Shown here: positions 1 through 6,568 of the stretch, piece by piece
Numbering within the stretch: position 1 is the stretch's first letter
How the letters are laid out: each line of letters begins with the position of its first letter
Assembly (NCBI GenBank): GCA_900549845.1
Contig: URPT01000070.1
Coordinates: forward strand, 1 to 8,292
Reading direction: 5' to 3'
Length of the DNA: 8,292 nt
From: an uncultured Veillonella sp.
GTDB taxonomy: Bacteria > Bacillota > Negativicutes > Veillonellales > Veillonellaceae
The notes under the pieces: generated by a model
What the model was told of the DNA's origin: nothing
The model's database searches: none
What the model saw: the letters and a program-made list of their open reading frames with translations, nothing else
Program-made: the position numbers and the translations under genes

Positions 1-1
1 T

Positions 2-487
2 TTTGCCTATTCACAAGAGTATTTAATTCATTTGAACGCTGCTTTGGTGGAACGTGCTAAGCAACATGGCCTGCGAATGGCCACACATGAGGAAGTTTTA
101 AAGCTAAAGAAATCTGAAGCAACACGTGTAGCCGGTACTAATCAGATACCTCTATTTAGATCCAATGAAATTATCTTTGTAGATAAGTCTGTAAAGGGTG
201 AAGATATTCTAACCTTTATGAAATTTATATATAGCGAGTATAAACCGCAAGATAATCCAGCACTGTTACATCCTCGTGCTGACAGAAGCGTTGGTATTTA
301 CTATTTACCTAAAGAGGAAGCGGATAAAACAAAAGCTGAGTATTTGATAGGTTTTAGGTATATGGCAAGAAATGACTGGAAAGAAACTATGTTAACCGGA
401 ATTGGCAGTACTGGTAATGATACTTCAGGTGTGGAACGAGACTTTGTTAAGGTCTTGGACCATATGATATATCATGCAGCTCATTAA
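2..487 (+). CDS. Unrecognised protein, 3' part only (5' end outside window)
   Basis: The reading frame is open from base 2 to the TAA at 485-487 and has no stop upstream inside the window, so the gene starts before the window. The TTG at base 32 has no ribosome binding site and is unlikely to be the real start. About 161 C-terminal residues are visible. They are mostly hydrophilic, with many Lys/Glu, no membrane segment and no cysteine. A Lys/Glu-rich helical stretch near the visible start is followed by a mixed alpha/beta-looking region containing IIFVDKS, GIYYLP and YLIGFRYMARNDW. I do not recognise the family. A 64-nt gap with no visible terminator separates it from the RhuM-family gene, so the two may share a transcript. 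Its base composition is A+T-rich, like that gene and unlike gyrA. Confidence 0.7.
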   Translation, partial: FAYSQEYLIHLNAALVERAKQHGLRMATHEEVLKLKKSEATRVAGTNQIPLFRSNEIIFVDKSVKGEDILTFMKFIYSEYKPQDNPALLHPRADRSVGIYYLPKEEADKTKAEYLIGFRYMARNDWKETMLTGIGSTGNDTSGVERDFVKVLDHMIYHAAH

Positions 488-551
488 ATAAGAAGCAGGA
501 ATAGCTTAGAAGTATGAAATAAAATGAGATATAAATATAGAGGGGAATTAT

Positions 552-1547
552 ATGACATCTTTAGAAAATGCGATTACAGGAAATGTTATTGTATATCAAG
601 CAGAGAATGAATCTGTTTCCACGAATGTACTATTCAAAGATGAAACATTTTGGATGACACAAAAAGATATGGCAAAACTATTTGATGTTAATATACCTGC
701 TATTAGTAAGCATCTGAAGAATATATTTGAAAGTGGAGAACTAGTTATATCAGCAGTTATTTCCAAAATGGAAACAACTGCTGAAGATGGTAAAATTTAT
801 CAAACTAATTTTTATAATCTTGATGCTATCATTGCGGTAGGATATCGAGTAAATAGCAAAAAGGCAACTCAATTTCGAATTTGGGCGACAGGAGTTTTAC
901 GGGAATATATTATCAAAGGTTTTGCTCTTGATGATGTTATGCTAAAGAATGGACGTTCATTTGGACACGATTATTTTAAAGAATTGCTACGAAGAGTTCG
1001 CTCAATTCGCGCTAGTGAACGACGCATATATCAACAAGTAACAGATATATTTGCTGCATGTGCAATCGATTATGATGCACAATCACCTATTACTAGAGAA
1101 TTTTTTGGAACGATACAGAATAAGTTTCATTATGCTATTACTGGTCAAACTGCTGCAGAAATCATTCATAGTCATGCAGATGCAACAAAGGATCATATGG
1201 GATTGACTACGTGGGAATCTGGACCGGAAGGGCGGATTTATAAGAAGGATGTAATCGTAGCAAAAAATTATTTATCTGTTGAAGAGATAGAACAACTTGA
1301 GCGAACGGTATCCTCATTTTTTGATTATATAGAACGTATTATTGAACGACGTGAAACATTTACTATGAAAGCATTTATTGAAAGTGTAGATAAGTTTTTA
1401 GACTTTAATGAGTATCAAATCCTAACAAACAAAGGACTTATTTCTATGACACAAGCACAGAAGAAAGCTGTTAGTGAATATAAAACGTTTAATACACAAC
1501 AGAAAGAAATTTCTGATTTTGATAGATTTGTGAAAGAACACAGTTAA
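552..1547 (+). CDS. RhuM-family protein (virulence RhuM family)
   Basis: A 331-aa protein that matches the RhuM family from memory of its sequence pattern. Residues about 28-62 look like a helix-turn-helix (WMTQKDMAKLFDV, then ISKHLKNIF). The family hallmark follows at about 88-126, with YNLDAIIAVGYRVNS and FRIWATGVLREYI. The segment KFHYAITGQTAAEII lies at about 191-205, and the C-terminal third is strongly helical. The ATG is set by AGAGGGG at 539-545, 6 nt upstream. RhuM was named from a Salmonella pathogenicity island gene of unknown biochemical role. Homologues are common in mobile and accessory DNA, and the N-terminal part is DNA-binding-like. It stops 87 nt before gyrA. Its strong A+T bias against gyrA suggests acquisition by transfer (inference). 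Family assignment is firm; function is unknown. Confidence 0.88.
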   Translation: MTSLENAITGNVIVYQAENESVSTNVLFKDETFWMTQKDMAKLFDVNIPAISKHLKNIFESGELVISAVISKMETTAEDGKIYQTNFYNLDAIIAVGYRVNSKKATQFRIWATGVLREYIIKGFALDDVMLKNGRSFGHDYFKELLRRVRSIRASERRIYQQVTDIFAACAIDYDAQSPITREFFGTIQNKFHYAITGQTAAEIIHSHADATKDHMGLTTWESGPEGRIYKKDVIVAKNYLSVEEIEQLERTVSSFFDYIERIIERRETFTMKAFIESVDKFLDFNEYQILTNKGLISMTQAQKKAVSEYKTFNTQQKEISDFDRFVKEHS

Positions 1548-1561
1548 TAATAAAGGGTTTA

Positions 1562-1590
1562 TAGCCTTTAGCCCTTAAAAATGCTATAAT
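1562..1590 (+). promoter_or_regulatory. Probable gyrA promoter (extended -10)
   Basis: TATAAT at 1585-1590 is preceded by TGC, giving a TGnTATAAT extended -10. The -35 position at 17-bp spacing (TAGCCT, 1562-1567) is weak, which extended -10 promoters tolerate. A second TATAAT at 1603-1608 lacks the TG extension and a good -35. A short inverted repeat, TAAAGG/CCTTTA (1551-1556 and 1565-1570), overlaps the -35 region and could be a weak operator or the 3' end of the RhuM-gene transcript. Confidence 0.6.
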
Positions 1591-1634
1591 ATTATGATGT
1601 ATTATAATCAGTGTTAGTAAAATGAGGTGAGATT

Positions 1635-4106
1635 GTGGCAGACCAACAATGGTCCCACGGGAATATTCATCCCGTTCAGATTGATAAAGAAATGAAGAAC
1701 GCTTATATCGATTATGCGATGTCCGTAATCGTAATGCGTGCTCTTCCAGATGTGCGTGACGGTTTGAAACCAGTTCATCGTCGTATTTTGTACGCGATGC
1801 ACGAAACAGGCATGACGCCAAATAAACCGTACAAGAAATCCGCTCGTATCGTTGGTGACGTACTTGGTAAGTATCATCCACATGGTGATAGTTCCGTTTA
1901 TGATGCGACTGTACGTTTGGCGCAAGATTTCAATACGCGCTACCTCTTGGTAGACGGCCACGGTAACTTTGGTTCCATCGATGGCGATAGTGCCGCTGCG
2001 ATGCGTTATACCGAAGTACGTATGGCAAAAATTACTCAAGAAATGCTCGCTGATATCGACAAGGAAACTGTTGATTTCATGCCGAACTATGATGAAAGCT
2101 TGCAAGAACCAACCGTATTGCCAGCGAAGATCCCAAATCTTCTCATCAATGGTTCCAGCGGTATCGCCGTAGGGATGGCGACAAATATTCCACCGCACAA
2201 CCTTAACGAAGTATGTAATGGCCTTACTATGCTCATCGATAACCCAGATGTAACTGTGGAAGAATTGATGACACAAATCAAAGGTCCAGACTTCCCAACT
2301 GGGGCGCTCATTTTGGGCAGGGAAGGCATTAAAAAAGCGTACTCCACAGGTCGTGGTAGCGTAAAAATGCGCGCTCGTGCAACCATCGAAGAAATGGCGA
2401 AGGGCAAGCATAAAATCGTAGTGACTGAGATTCCGTACCAAGTTAACAAGGCTCGCGTTATTGAAACCATTGCGAACTTGAGCCGCGACAAGGTCATCGA
2501 TGGTATCACAGCACTTCGCGACGAATCTGACCGTCAAGGTATGCGCATCGTTATCGAATTGCGTGCTGACGTGCAACCAGATATCGTTCTTAACAAATTA
2601 TATAAACACACTCAACTTCAAGAATCTTTCGGCGTGATTATGCTAGCCCTCGTGGATGGTCATCCTCGCGTATTGAATTTGAAAGAAGTATTGGGTTACT
2701 ACTTAGATCATCGCCTCGATGTTATCGTACGTCGTACTCGATTCGAGCTTAATAAAGCCGAAGCGCGTGCTCACATCTTGGAAGGCTTGTTGATCGCTCT
2801 CGACCACATCGATGAAGTTATCGCTACAATCCGCAGTTCCCAAACTGACGAAATCGCACGTAATGCATTGATGCAAAAATTCGGGCTTTCAGAAAAACAA
2901 GCAGTAGCCATCCTCGACATGCGTCTACGCCGTTTAACAGGTTTGGAACGCGAAAAAATCGAAGAGGAATACAAGGAATTATTGGCATTGATTGAAGATT
3001 TGAAAGCTATCTTGGCTAGCGAAGCGCGTCAACGTCAAATCATCAAAGAAGAACTAGAAGATATGAAGAAGAAATACGGCGACCCTCGTCGTTCTGAAAT
3101 CACTATCGATACGTCCGACCTTGATGTAGAAGACCTCATCGCTGACGAAGAGATGGTTATTACCTTGACTAAACAAGGTTATATCAAACGCATGAACGCG
3201 AACGTATATCGCAACCAACATAAAGGTGGCGCTGGCGTTATCGGCATGAAAACGAAGGAAGACGATTATGTAACGCAAATTATGCATGTTCGTACGCATA
3301 ATACATTGTTGTTCTTCACGTCCACTGGCCGTACATATCGCCTCAAAGCATACGAAGTGCCAGAAGCAGGTTCCCGTAATTCTCGCGGTACCGCTATGGT
3401 TAACGTGTTACCACTAGCTGTAGGCGAATCTGTTACAACTATGATCGACCTTGAACGTATCCATGAAGATGTAAACTTATTCATGGTAACTGAGTTCGGC
3501 GTTGTAAAACGTACGGCTATTGAAGAATACCGCAATATCCGTCGTTCTGGCCTCAATGCGATTAACCTCGACGAAGGGGATCACTTGATTTCCGTCAACG
3601 TAACGACTGGCAACCAAGATATCTTGATCGGTACTAAATTGGGTATCGCTATTCGTTTCAGTGAAAGCGATGTTCGCCTTATGAAACGTGCGGCTCACGG
3701 TGTACGCGGTATTAAACTCAATACTGGCGACGTAGTGGTAGGCGCAGGGGTTCTTAATGCTGATGAAAGTGAAGCGCAAGTGTTTACAATCTCTGAAGAA
3801 GGTTTCGGTAAACGCAATGATGCGGAAGCTTACACATTGCAAAAACGCGGTGGTAAAGGCTCTAAGAACTTCAAGATTACGAACAAAACAGGCGACGTAG
3901 TTGCTGTAGAGGTTGTTCATAACGATGATGAAGTTATGCTTATCTCTGAACAAGGCAAAATCATCCGCTTCAACATGAACGATATTGCTGTGAAGAAAGG
4001 CAAAGCTATTTCTGGTGTGAAAACACAAAACCTCGACGAAGGTGATAAAGTAGCTAGTATTGCTGTTATTCCAGGTGCTGAAATCGAAGACGAAGAAGCA
4101 GAATAA
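1635..4106 (+). CDS. gyrA: DNA gyrase subunit A (EC 5.6.2.2)
   Basis: GyrA breaks and rejoins DNA in the A2B2 gyrase complex that introduces negative supercoils. The 823-aa length is normal. The start is GTG at 1635, set by GAGGTGA at 1624-1630. The winged-helix/breakage domain holds the active site AAMRYTE with Arg124 and catalytic Tyr125. The quinolone region has GDSSVYD at 84-90, with Ser86 and Asp90 equivalent to E. coli Ser83 and Asp87, so both are wild type. The tower and coiled-coil region runs to about residue 485 (KKYGDPRRSEI). A beta-pinwheel C-terminal domain follows, with the GyrA box QKRGGKG at 736-742. The box separates it from ParC. The tail is acidic (EDEEAE). Its composition is richer in G+C than the RhuM gene upstream. 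gyrB is not directly upstream, unlike in many Firmicutes. The next gene, 76 nt downstream, may be reached by read-through. Confidence 0.98.
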   Translation: MADQQWSHGNIHPVQIDKEMKNAYIDYAMSVIVMRALPDVRDGLKPVHRRILYAMHETGMTPNKPYKKSARIVGDVLGKYHPHGDSSVYDATVRLAQDFNTRYLLVDGHGNFGSIDGDSAAAMRYTEVRMAKITQEMLADIDKETVDFMPNYDESLQEPTVLPAKIPNLLINGSSGIAVGMATNIPPHNLNEVCNGLTMLIDNPDVTVEELMTQIKGPDFPTGALILGREGIKKAYSTGRGSVKMRARATIEEMAKGKHKIVVTEIPYQVNKARVIETIANLSRDKVIDGITALRDESDRQGMRIVIELRADVQPDIVLNKLYKHTQLQESFGVIMLALVDGHPRVLNLKEVLGYYLDHRLDVIVRRTRFELNKAEARAHILEGLLIALDHIDEVIATIRSSQTDEIARNALMQKFGLSEKQAVAILDMRLRRLTGLEREKIEEEYKELLALIEDLKAILASEARQRQIIKEELEDMKKKYGDPRRSEITIDTSDLDVEDLIADEEMVITLTKQGYIKRMNANVYRNQHKGGAGVIGMKTKEDDYVTQIMHVRTHNTLLFFTSTGRTYRLKAYEVPEAGSRNSRGTAMVNVLPLAVGESVTTMIDLERIHEDVNLFMVTEFGVVKRTAIEEYRNIRRSGLNAINLDEGDHLISVNVTTGNQDILIGTKLGIAIRFSESDVRLMKRAAHGVRGIKLNTGDVVVGAGVLNADESEAQVFTISEEGFGKRNDAEAYTLQKRGGKGSKNFKITNKTGDVVAVEVVHNDDEVMLISEQGKIIRFNMNDIAVKKGKAISGVKTQNLDEGDKVASIAVIPGAEIEDEEAE

Positions 4107-4137
4107 TTTGTATTAATAGTATATGTAAGAAACTATG

Positions 4138-4160
4138 GGCGGCCATCTTAGATGGTCGTC
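4138..4160 (+). promoter_or_regulatory. Hairpin between gyrA and the first small secreted gene
   Basis: GGCGGCCATC (4138-4147) pairs with GATGGTCGTC (4151-4160) over 10 positions, two of them G-U, around a TTA loop. No T-run follows, so it is not a standard terminator. It ends 9 nt before the AAGGAG ribosome binding site at 4170-4175. It could be an RNA processing or stability element that uncouples this gene from gyrA, or a translation-control hairpin. The role is inferred. Confidence 0.5.
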
Positions 4161-4182
4161 TCTAGCGTTAAGGAGTTTAGAT

Positions 4183-4554
4183 ATGAAAAAATGGTTAGCT
4201 GCTATGTTTGCAGCAGGGGTTTTATTCTTAGGCGGCTTTGGTCAAGCTAGTGCTGCTGATTGGTACTATATCGATGCTGATGCTGACGATGCAGCATGGT
4301 TCATCGATAATGCATCTGTATATAAAACAGATGATGCGGCTACAGTACTTGTTAAGATTAACAATGTAGAAGGCTTCACATACATCTACACAGTACGCAT
4401 TGACCGTAAAGAAAAAACATGGACAGAACTTGATACAACAGTATACAGCGCTGCAGGCGTAGCATTATTGTCCAGCAAAGAAGCACAAAAACCTACAAAA
4501 ATTGAAGATGATACCATGGGTGCGGAAGTTATGAAGGCCCTATGGGGTAAATAA
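4183..4554 (+). CDS. Small secreted protein, surface-adhesin-E-like (paralog 1 of 3)
   Basis: A 123-aa exported protein of unknown function. The start is ATG at 4183, 7 nt after AAGGAG (4170-4175), and it begins a typical signal peptide (MKKWLAAMF, a hydrophobic core, then ASA at 22-24 with cleavage likely after Ala24). An ATG at 4135 in the same frame lacks a ribosome binding site and would bury the signal peptide. The mature part is about 99 aa with no cysteine. It aligns without gaps to the products at 4904 and 6617. Invariant positions are W27-Y28, D33, I41-D42-N43, S45-V46, K48, D50, A53-T54, K58, G64, T70, Y88, G92 and W121. The pattern 'W-Y, then IDN-SV, then a beta-rich core' resembles the surface-adhesin-E-like family (Haemophilus protein E type), which I infer from pattern only. 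It has no clear promoter of its own and may be read from gyrA. Confidence 0.88.
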   Translation: MKKWLAAMFAAGVLFLGGFGQASAADWYYIDADADDAAWFIDNASVYKTDDAATVLVKINNVEGFTYIYTVRIDRKEKTWTELDTTVYSAAGVALLSSKEAQKPTKIEDDTMGAEVMKALWGK

Positions 4555-4615
4555 TCCAACAATTTAATAGAAGCTTATATTCGCTCTGTTTATTTAGATA
4601 CTCAGAACGTATTTG

Positions 4616-4691
4616 GCCCCGAACTATCCTGAAAGCCTCCATAGTGACCGAAGTCGTTTTCAGAACAGTTCGGGGCTTTCTATGTTTTGTT
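4616..4691 (+). terminator. Long hairpin terminator with conserved loop (copy 1)
   Basis: GCCCCGAACT (4616-4625) pairs perfectly with AGTTCGGGGC (4667-4676). The stem continues, with two mismatches, through CCTGAAA (4628-4634) and TTTCAGA (4658-4664). A U-rich tail (TTTCTATGTTTTGTT) follows, so it probably terminates the transcript of paralog 1. The 23-nt apical loop is much larger than in a standard terminator, and most of it (4637-4656) is shared with the hairpin after paralog 2. Confidence 0.75.
4637..4656 (+). repeat. Conserved 20-nt loop element, copy 1
   Basis: CTCCATAGTGACCGAAGTCG lies in the apical loop of the hairpin at 4616-4676. It matches 5312-5331 at 19 of 20 positions (G4650 against T5325). 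It contains a possible mini-hairpin GAC-CGAA-GTC (4646-4655). I found no third copy in the window. Confidence 0.8.
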
Positions 4692-4804
4692 GACCTTACA
4701 GCGGGAATATCAGTCATCAAATACGTTATATTATCAAAGCCCATAGGACTCAGCACATCGTCCTTAATAGATTTATATTAATTATGCAGTTTATAGAGTT
4801 TTTA

Positions 4805-4833
4805 TTAGTAATATGCAATTATGGTGTTATAAT
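4805..4833 (+). promoter_or_regulatory. Probable promoter of paralog 2 (extended -10)
   Basis: TGTTATAAT at 4825-4833 is a perfect extended -10. TTAGTA at 4805-4810 is a weak -35 at 17-bp spacing. It would start a transcript near 4840, giving a leader of about 60-65 nt before the ATG at 4904. Confidence 0.6.
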
Positions 4834-4854
4834 GAAGGCGTAGGGAATTTATGG

Positions 4855-4869
4855 TATGCAGATTGCATA
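4855..4869. repeat. Inverted repeat in the leader of paralog 2
   Basis: TATGCA (4855-4860) and TGCATA (4864-4869) form a perfect 6-bp inverted repeat with a GAT spacer, between the promoter and the ribosome binding site. TATGCA also occurs at 4783-4788 and 4812-4817, on either side of the predicted -35. Together these could be sites for one regulator, but the words are short and A+T-rich. Confidence 0.4.
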
Positions 4870-4903
4870 GTTATTTGAATTTTATAGTCAGGAGAGAATA
4901 GTT

Positions 4904-5269
4904 ATGAAAAAATGGTTTGCCTGTTTAGCGGTAGCCGGTTTATTATTTAGTGCTGGTGTGGGCGTGTCTCATGCTGAAAGTTGGTATGCTCTAGATACGG
5001 ATCAATATGGTCGTACTGGTTATATCGACAATGACTCCGTTGATAAAAACGATGCTCGTGCTACATTGCGCTTGAAGATTGTAGATCCAAATGGAGATCA
5101 CTCCATTTACACAATGACATTTAACCGTGCTGATAAAACAGTACAACTCATTGATGTTGCTACATATAACCCACAAGGCTATATGATTGGTTCTGAAACA
5201 TTGGCAAATACAAAAGTACAAATACAAGACGGAAGTAATCTAGATCACGTGTATCACTTGATTTGGTAA
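4904..5269 (+). CDS. Small secreted protein, surface-adhesin-E-like (paralog 2 of 3)
   Basis: A 121-aa exported protein. The ATG follows AGGAGA (4890-4895) by 8 nt. The signal peptide begins MKKWFACLAVAG and ends SHA at 22-24, with cleavage likely after Ala24. Cys7 lies inside the signal peptide and is not followed by a lipobox-style mature region, so this is not a lipoprotein. The mature part aligns gap-free with the other two copies and keeps W27-Y28, IDNDSV at 41-46, AT at 53-54, YNPQGY at 88-93 and the final W121. It is closer to the copy at 6617 than to the one at 4183, sharing IDNDSV and YNPQGY. It has its own promoter and its own loop-bearing hairpin downstream, so it is probably monocistronic. 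Function is unknown, with a surface or periplasmic location inferred. Confidence 0.88.
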   Translation: MKKWFACLAVAGLLFSAGVGVSHAESWYALDTDQYGRTGYIDNDSVDKNDARATLRLKIVDPNGDHSIYTMTFNRADKTVQLIDVATYNPQGYMIGSETLANTKVQIQDGSNLDHVYHLIW

Positions 5270-5290
5270 ATTTCCTCTTCGGTTATGAAC

Positions 5291-5356
5291 GGGTGGATAT
5301 ATCTCTTCGGTCTCCATAGTGACCTAAGTCGGTCTCAAAGAGATAGAACCCTTTCT
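5291..5356 (+). terminator. Long hairpin with conserved loop (copy 2), probable terminator
   Basis: TATCTCTT (5300-5307) pairs perfectly with AAGAGATA (5338-5345). GGGT (5291-5294) can pair with ACCC (5348-5351) below an internal loop. CTTTCT follows, a short U-rich tail like that of copy 1. The 30-nt apical region holds the conserved 20-mer (5312-5331). The stem sequence is unrelated to that of copy 1. It starts 21 nt after the stop codon of paralog 2. Confidence 0.6.
5312..5331 (+). repeat. Conserved 20-nt loop element, copy 2
   Basis: CTCCATAGTGACCTAAGTCG matches 4637-4656 at 19 of 20 positions. Here CGGTCTC occurs at 5308-5314 and again at 5330-5336. GACC at 5321-5324 can therefore pair with the GGTC of either repeat, allowing two alternative inner structures. 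Confidence 0.8.
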
Positions 5357-5381
5357 GCATGTATAATTAAATGTATCCAAA

Positions 5382-5410
5382 TTATTTATTCCCTTATTTT
5401 ATGGTATAAT
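5382..5410 (+). promoter_or_regulatory. Probable promoter of the Fic gene (extended -10)
   Basis: TGGTATAAT at 5402-5410 is an extended -10 with the full TATAAT hexamer. TTATTT at 5382-5387 sits at 17-bp spacing as a weak -35. Transcription would begin near 5417, inside the right arm of the inverted repeat. Confidence 0.65.
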
Positions 5411-5440
5411 TTAAGGGAATAATTTATTTATAAGGGATTA
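5386..5440. promoter_or_regulatory. Candidate operator: 11-bp inverted repeat around the Fic -10, plus a third half-site
   Basis: TTATTCCCTTA (5386-5396) and TAAGGGAATAA (5412-5422) are perfect reverse complements separated by 15 nt that contain the whole -10 box. A near-copy of the right half-site, TAAGGGATTA, follows at 5431-5440. A protein bound here would block RNA polymerase, so the site looks like a repressor operator. The winged-helix-like C-terminus of the Fic protein is one candidate ligand (inference). Confidence 0.6.
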
Positions 5441-5461
5441 GAAGGAAATGGAGGTGTGTGT

Positions 5462-6505
5462 ATGCGTCGTTTTGAGTATGGTCGGATTCAGTCTTTGTCG
5501 TGGGATATGGATATTTTAAGTCTTATTGCAGGGATTTACCGAGCGAATGGCAAGGAGGAGGTTTTGCTTTCACAGAGTCCTGCCATATTAGATTCTCTCG
5601 TAGAGTTGGCAAAGGTACAGAGTACAGAGGCGTCGAATGCGATTGAAGGGATTGTGACGACGAGTACGCGCCTTCGGCAGTTGGTAGCTGATAAGACTAC
5701 GCCTCGAAATCGGGATGAGCAGGAGATTATGGGATATCGTGATGCCTTAAATGTTATCCATGAAAGTTATGATTCCATATCCTTGTCTCGGAATCATATT
5801 TTGCAGTTACACAAGATTTTGTATAATTACCAGTTCAATGCCCGCGGTGGACAGTTAAAGAGTGTACAAAATTATATTAGTGCTACCTATCCCGATGGAC
5901 GTACAGAGGTGTTGTTCACTCCCCTAGCGCCTTATGAAACGGCGGAGGCTCTCGCCCAGATTTGTGCTGAATATAATCGTGTTGTAGGTAATGGAGAGGT
6001 GGAGCCACTTCTAGCTATTCCTATTTTTATACATGATTTCTTATGTATTCACCCATTTAATGACGGGAATGGACGTATGAGCCGTTTGTTAACAACATTA
6101 TTGCTGTATCGTAGCGGCTTTATGGTAGGTAAATATGTATCGTTAGAGGCCAAGATTGCAAGACATAAGGATATGTATTACGCTGCTTTACGCGAGTCTA
6201 GTGATACTTGGTATGATGAAAGTTCCTGCCCGATATCGTTTATTCGCTATTGGTTACAAATGCTGTTAGTCGCGTATCATGACTTTGAGGATCGCAGTTC
6301 TATACTGGCAAATAGTGGTTCAGCAATGGATCAGGTGAAAGCAGCTATCGATAGACATTTAGGGGCTTTTACAAAGCAAGATATTAGAGAATGGTGTCCA
6401 AATCTCAGTGATAGTTCCATTGAAGGCACTATACGTACCCTTGTGAAGGATGGCCATATTCAACGTAAAGGAGGAGGACGGTCTACCTATTATGTGAAGT
6501 CTTAA
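5462..6505 (+). CDS. Fic family protein, class II, with C-terminal winged-helix-like domain
   Basis: Fic enzymes usually transfer AMP from ATP to a hydroxyl side chain of a target protein. The catalytic motif HPFNDGNGRMSR is intact at residues 197-208, with His197 as the base. An N-terminal SNAIEG at 58-63 fits the inhibitory-helix pattern (S/T)xxxE(G/N), with Glu62 as the expected blocking residue. This makes it an autoinhibited class II Fic. A target-docking flap lies at about 138-153 (ISATYPDGRTEVLF). The last 60 or so residues look like a winged helix (FTKQDIREWCPNLSDSSIEGTIRTLVKDGHI). I chose ATG 5462 (347 aa) because GGAGG at 5450-5454 is 7 nt away, whereas GTG 5456 is only 1 nt from it. 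Codon choice differs from the neighbours, with more GGG, CGG and AGG. The gene splits the paralog cluster, suggesting insertion. Its target cannot be told from sequence. Confidence 0.93.
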   Translation: MRRFEYGRIQSLSWDMDILSLIAGIYRANGKEEVLLSQSPAILDSLVELAKVQSTEASNAIEGIVTTSTRLRQLVADKTTPRNRDEQEIMGYRDALNVIHESYDSISLSRNHILQLHKILYNYQFNARGGQLKSVQNYISATYPDGRTEVLFTPLAPYETAEALAQICAEYNRVVGNGEVEPLLAIPIFIHDFLCIHPFNDGNGRMSRLLTTLLLYRSGFMVGKYVSLEAKIARHKDMYYAALRESSDTWYDESSCPISFIRYWLQMLLVAYHDFEDRSSILANSGSAMDQVKAAIDRHLGAFTKQDIREWCPNLSDSSIEGTIRTLVKDGHIQRKGGGRSTYYVKS

Positions 6506-6568
6506 TGTTTATAATAGATATTCTAATAATTGAGTACGTTTGTCTTTCATAAAATATTTAGTTTTATC

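Larger units (their letters stand above)
4555..4903. other. Non-coding stretch between paralogs 1 and 2
   Basis: This 349-nt stretch holds the long hairpin with the conserved loop (4616-4676), an extended -10 promoter (4805-4833) and a small inverted repeat (4855-4869). Between 4692 and 4800 I see only A+T-rich sequence. No gene is supported on either strand. Confidence 0.7.

Noticed and set aside
1614..2576. Long open frame on the minus strand (320 codons) and several shorter ones opposite gyrA
   Set aside because: They are shadows of the GyrA coding frame. Their products show no known motif and they lack ribosome binding sites.
4135..4182. Upstream in-frame ATG extending paralog 1 by 16 residues
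   Set aside because: It has no ribosome binding site, falls inside the hairpin region, and would place 16 residues before a clear signal peptide. ATG 4183 follows AAGGAG at 7 nt.
4616..4676. Integron attC site
   Set aside because: The hairpin lies downstream of a small gene like a cassette, but the right arm reads GTTCGGG, not GTTRRRY, and no integrase or second attC with the same core is present.
4922..4924. Lipoprotein assignment for paralog 2 because of Cys7
   Set aside because: The Cys is too close to the N-terminus and has no lipobox. A signal peptidase I site (SHA) follows at 22-24.
5456..5461. GTG start for the Fic gene
   Set aside because: It is only 1 nt from GGAGG, too close for initiation. 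ATG 5462 has a 7-nt spacing.
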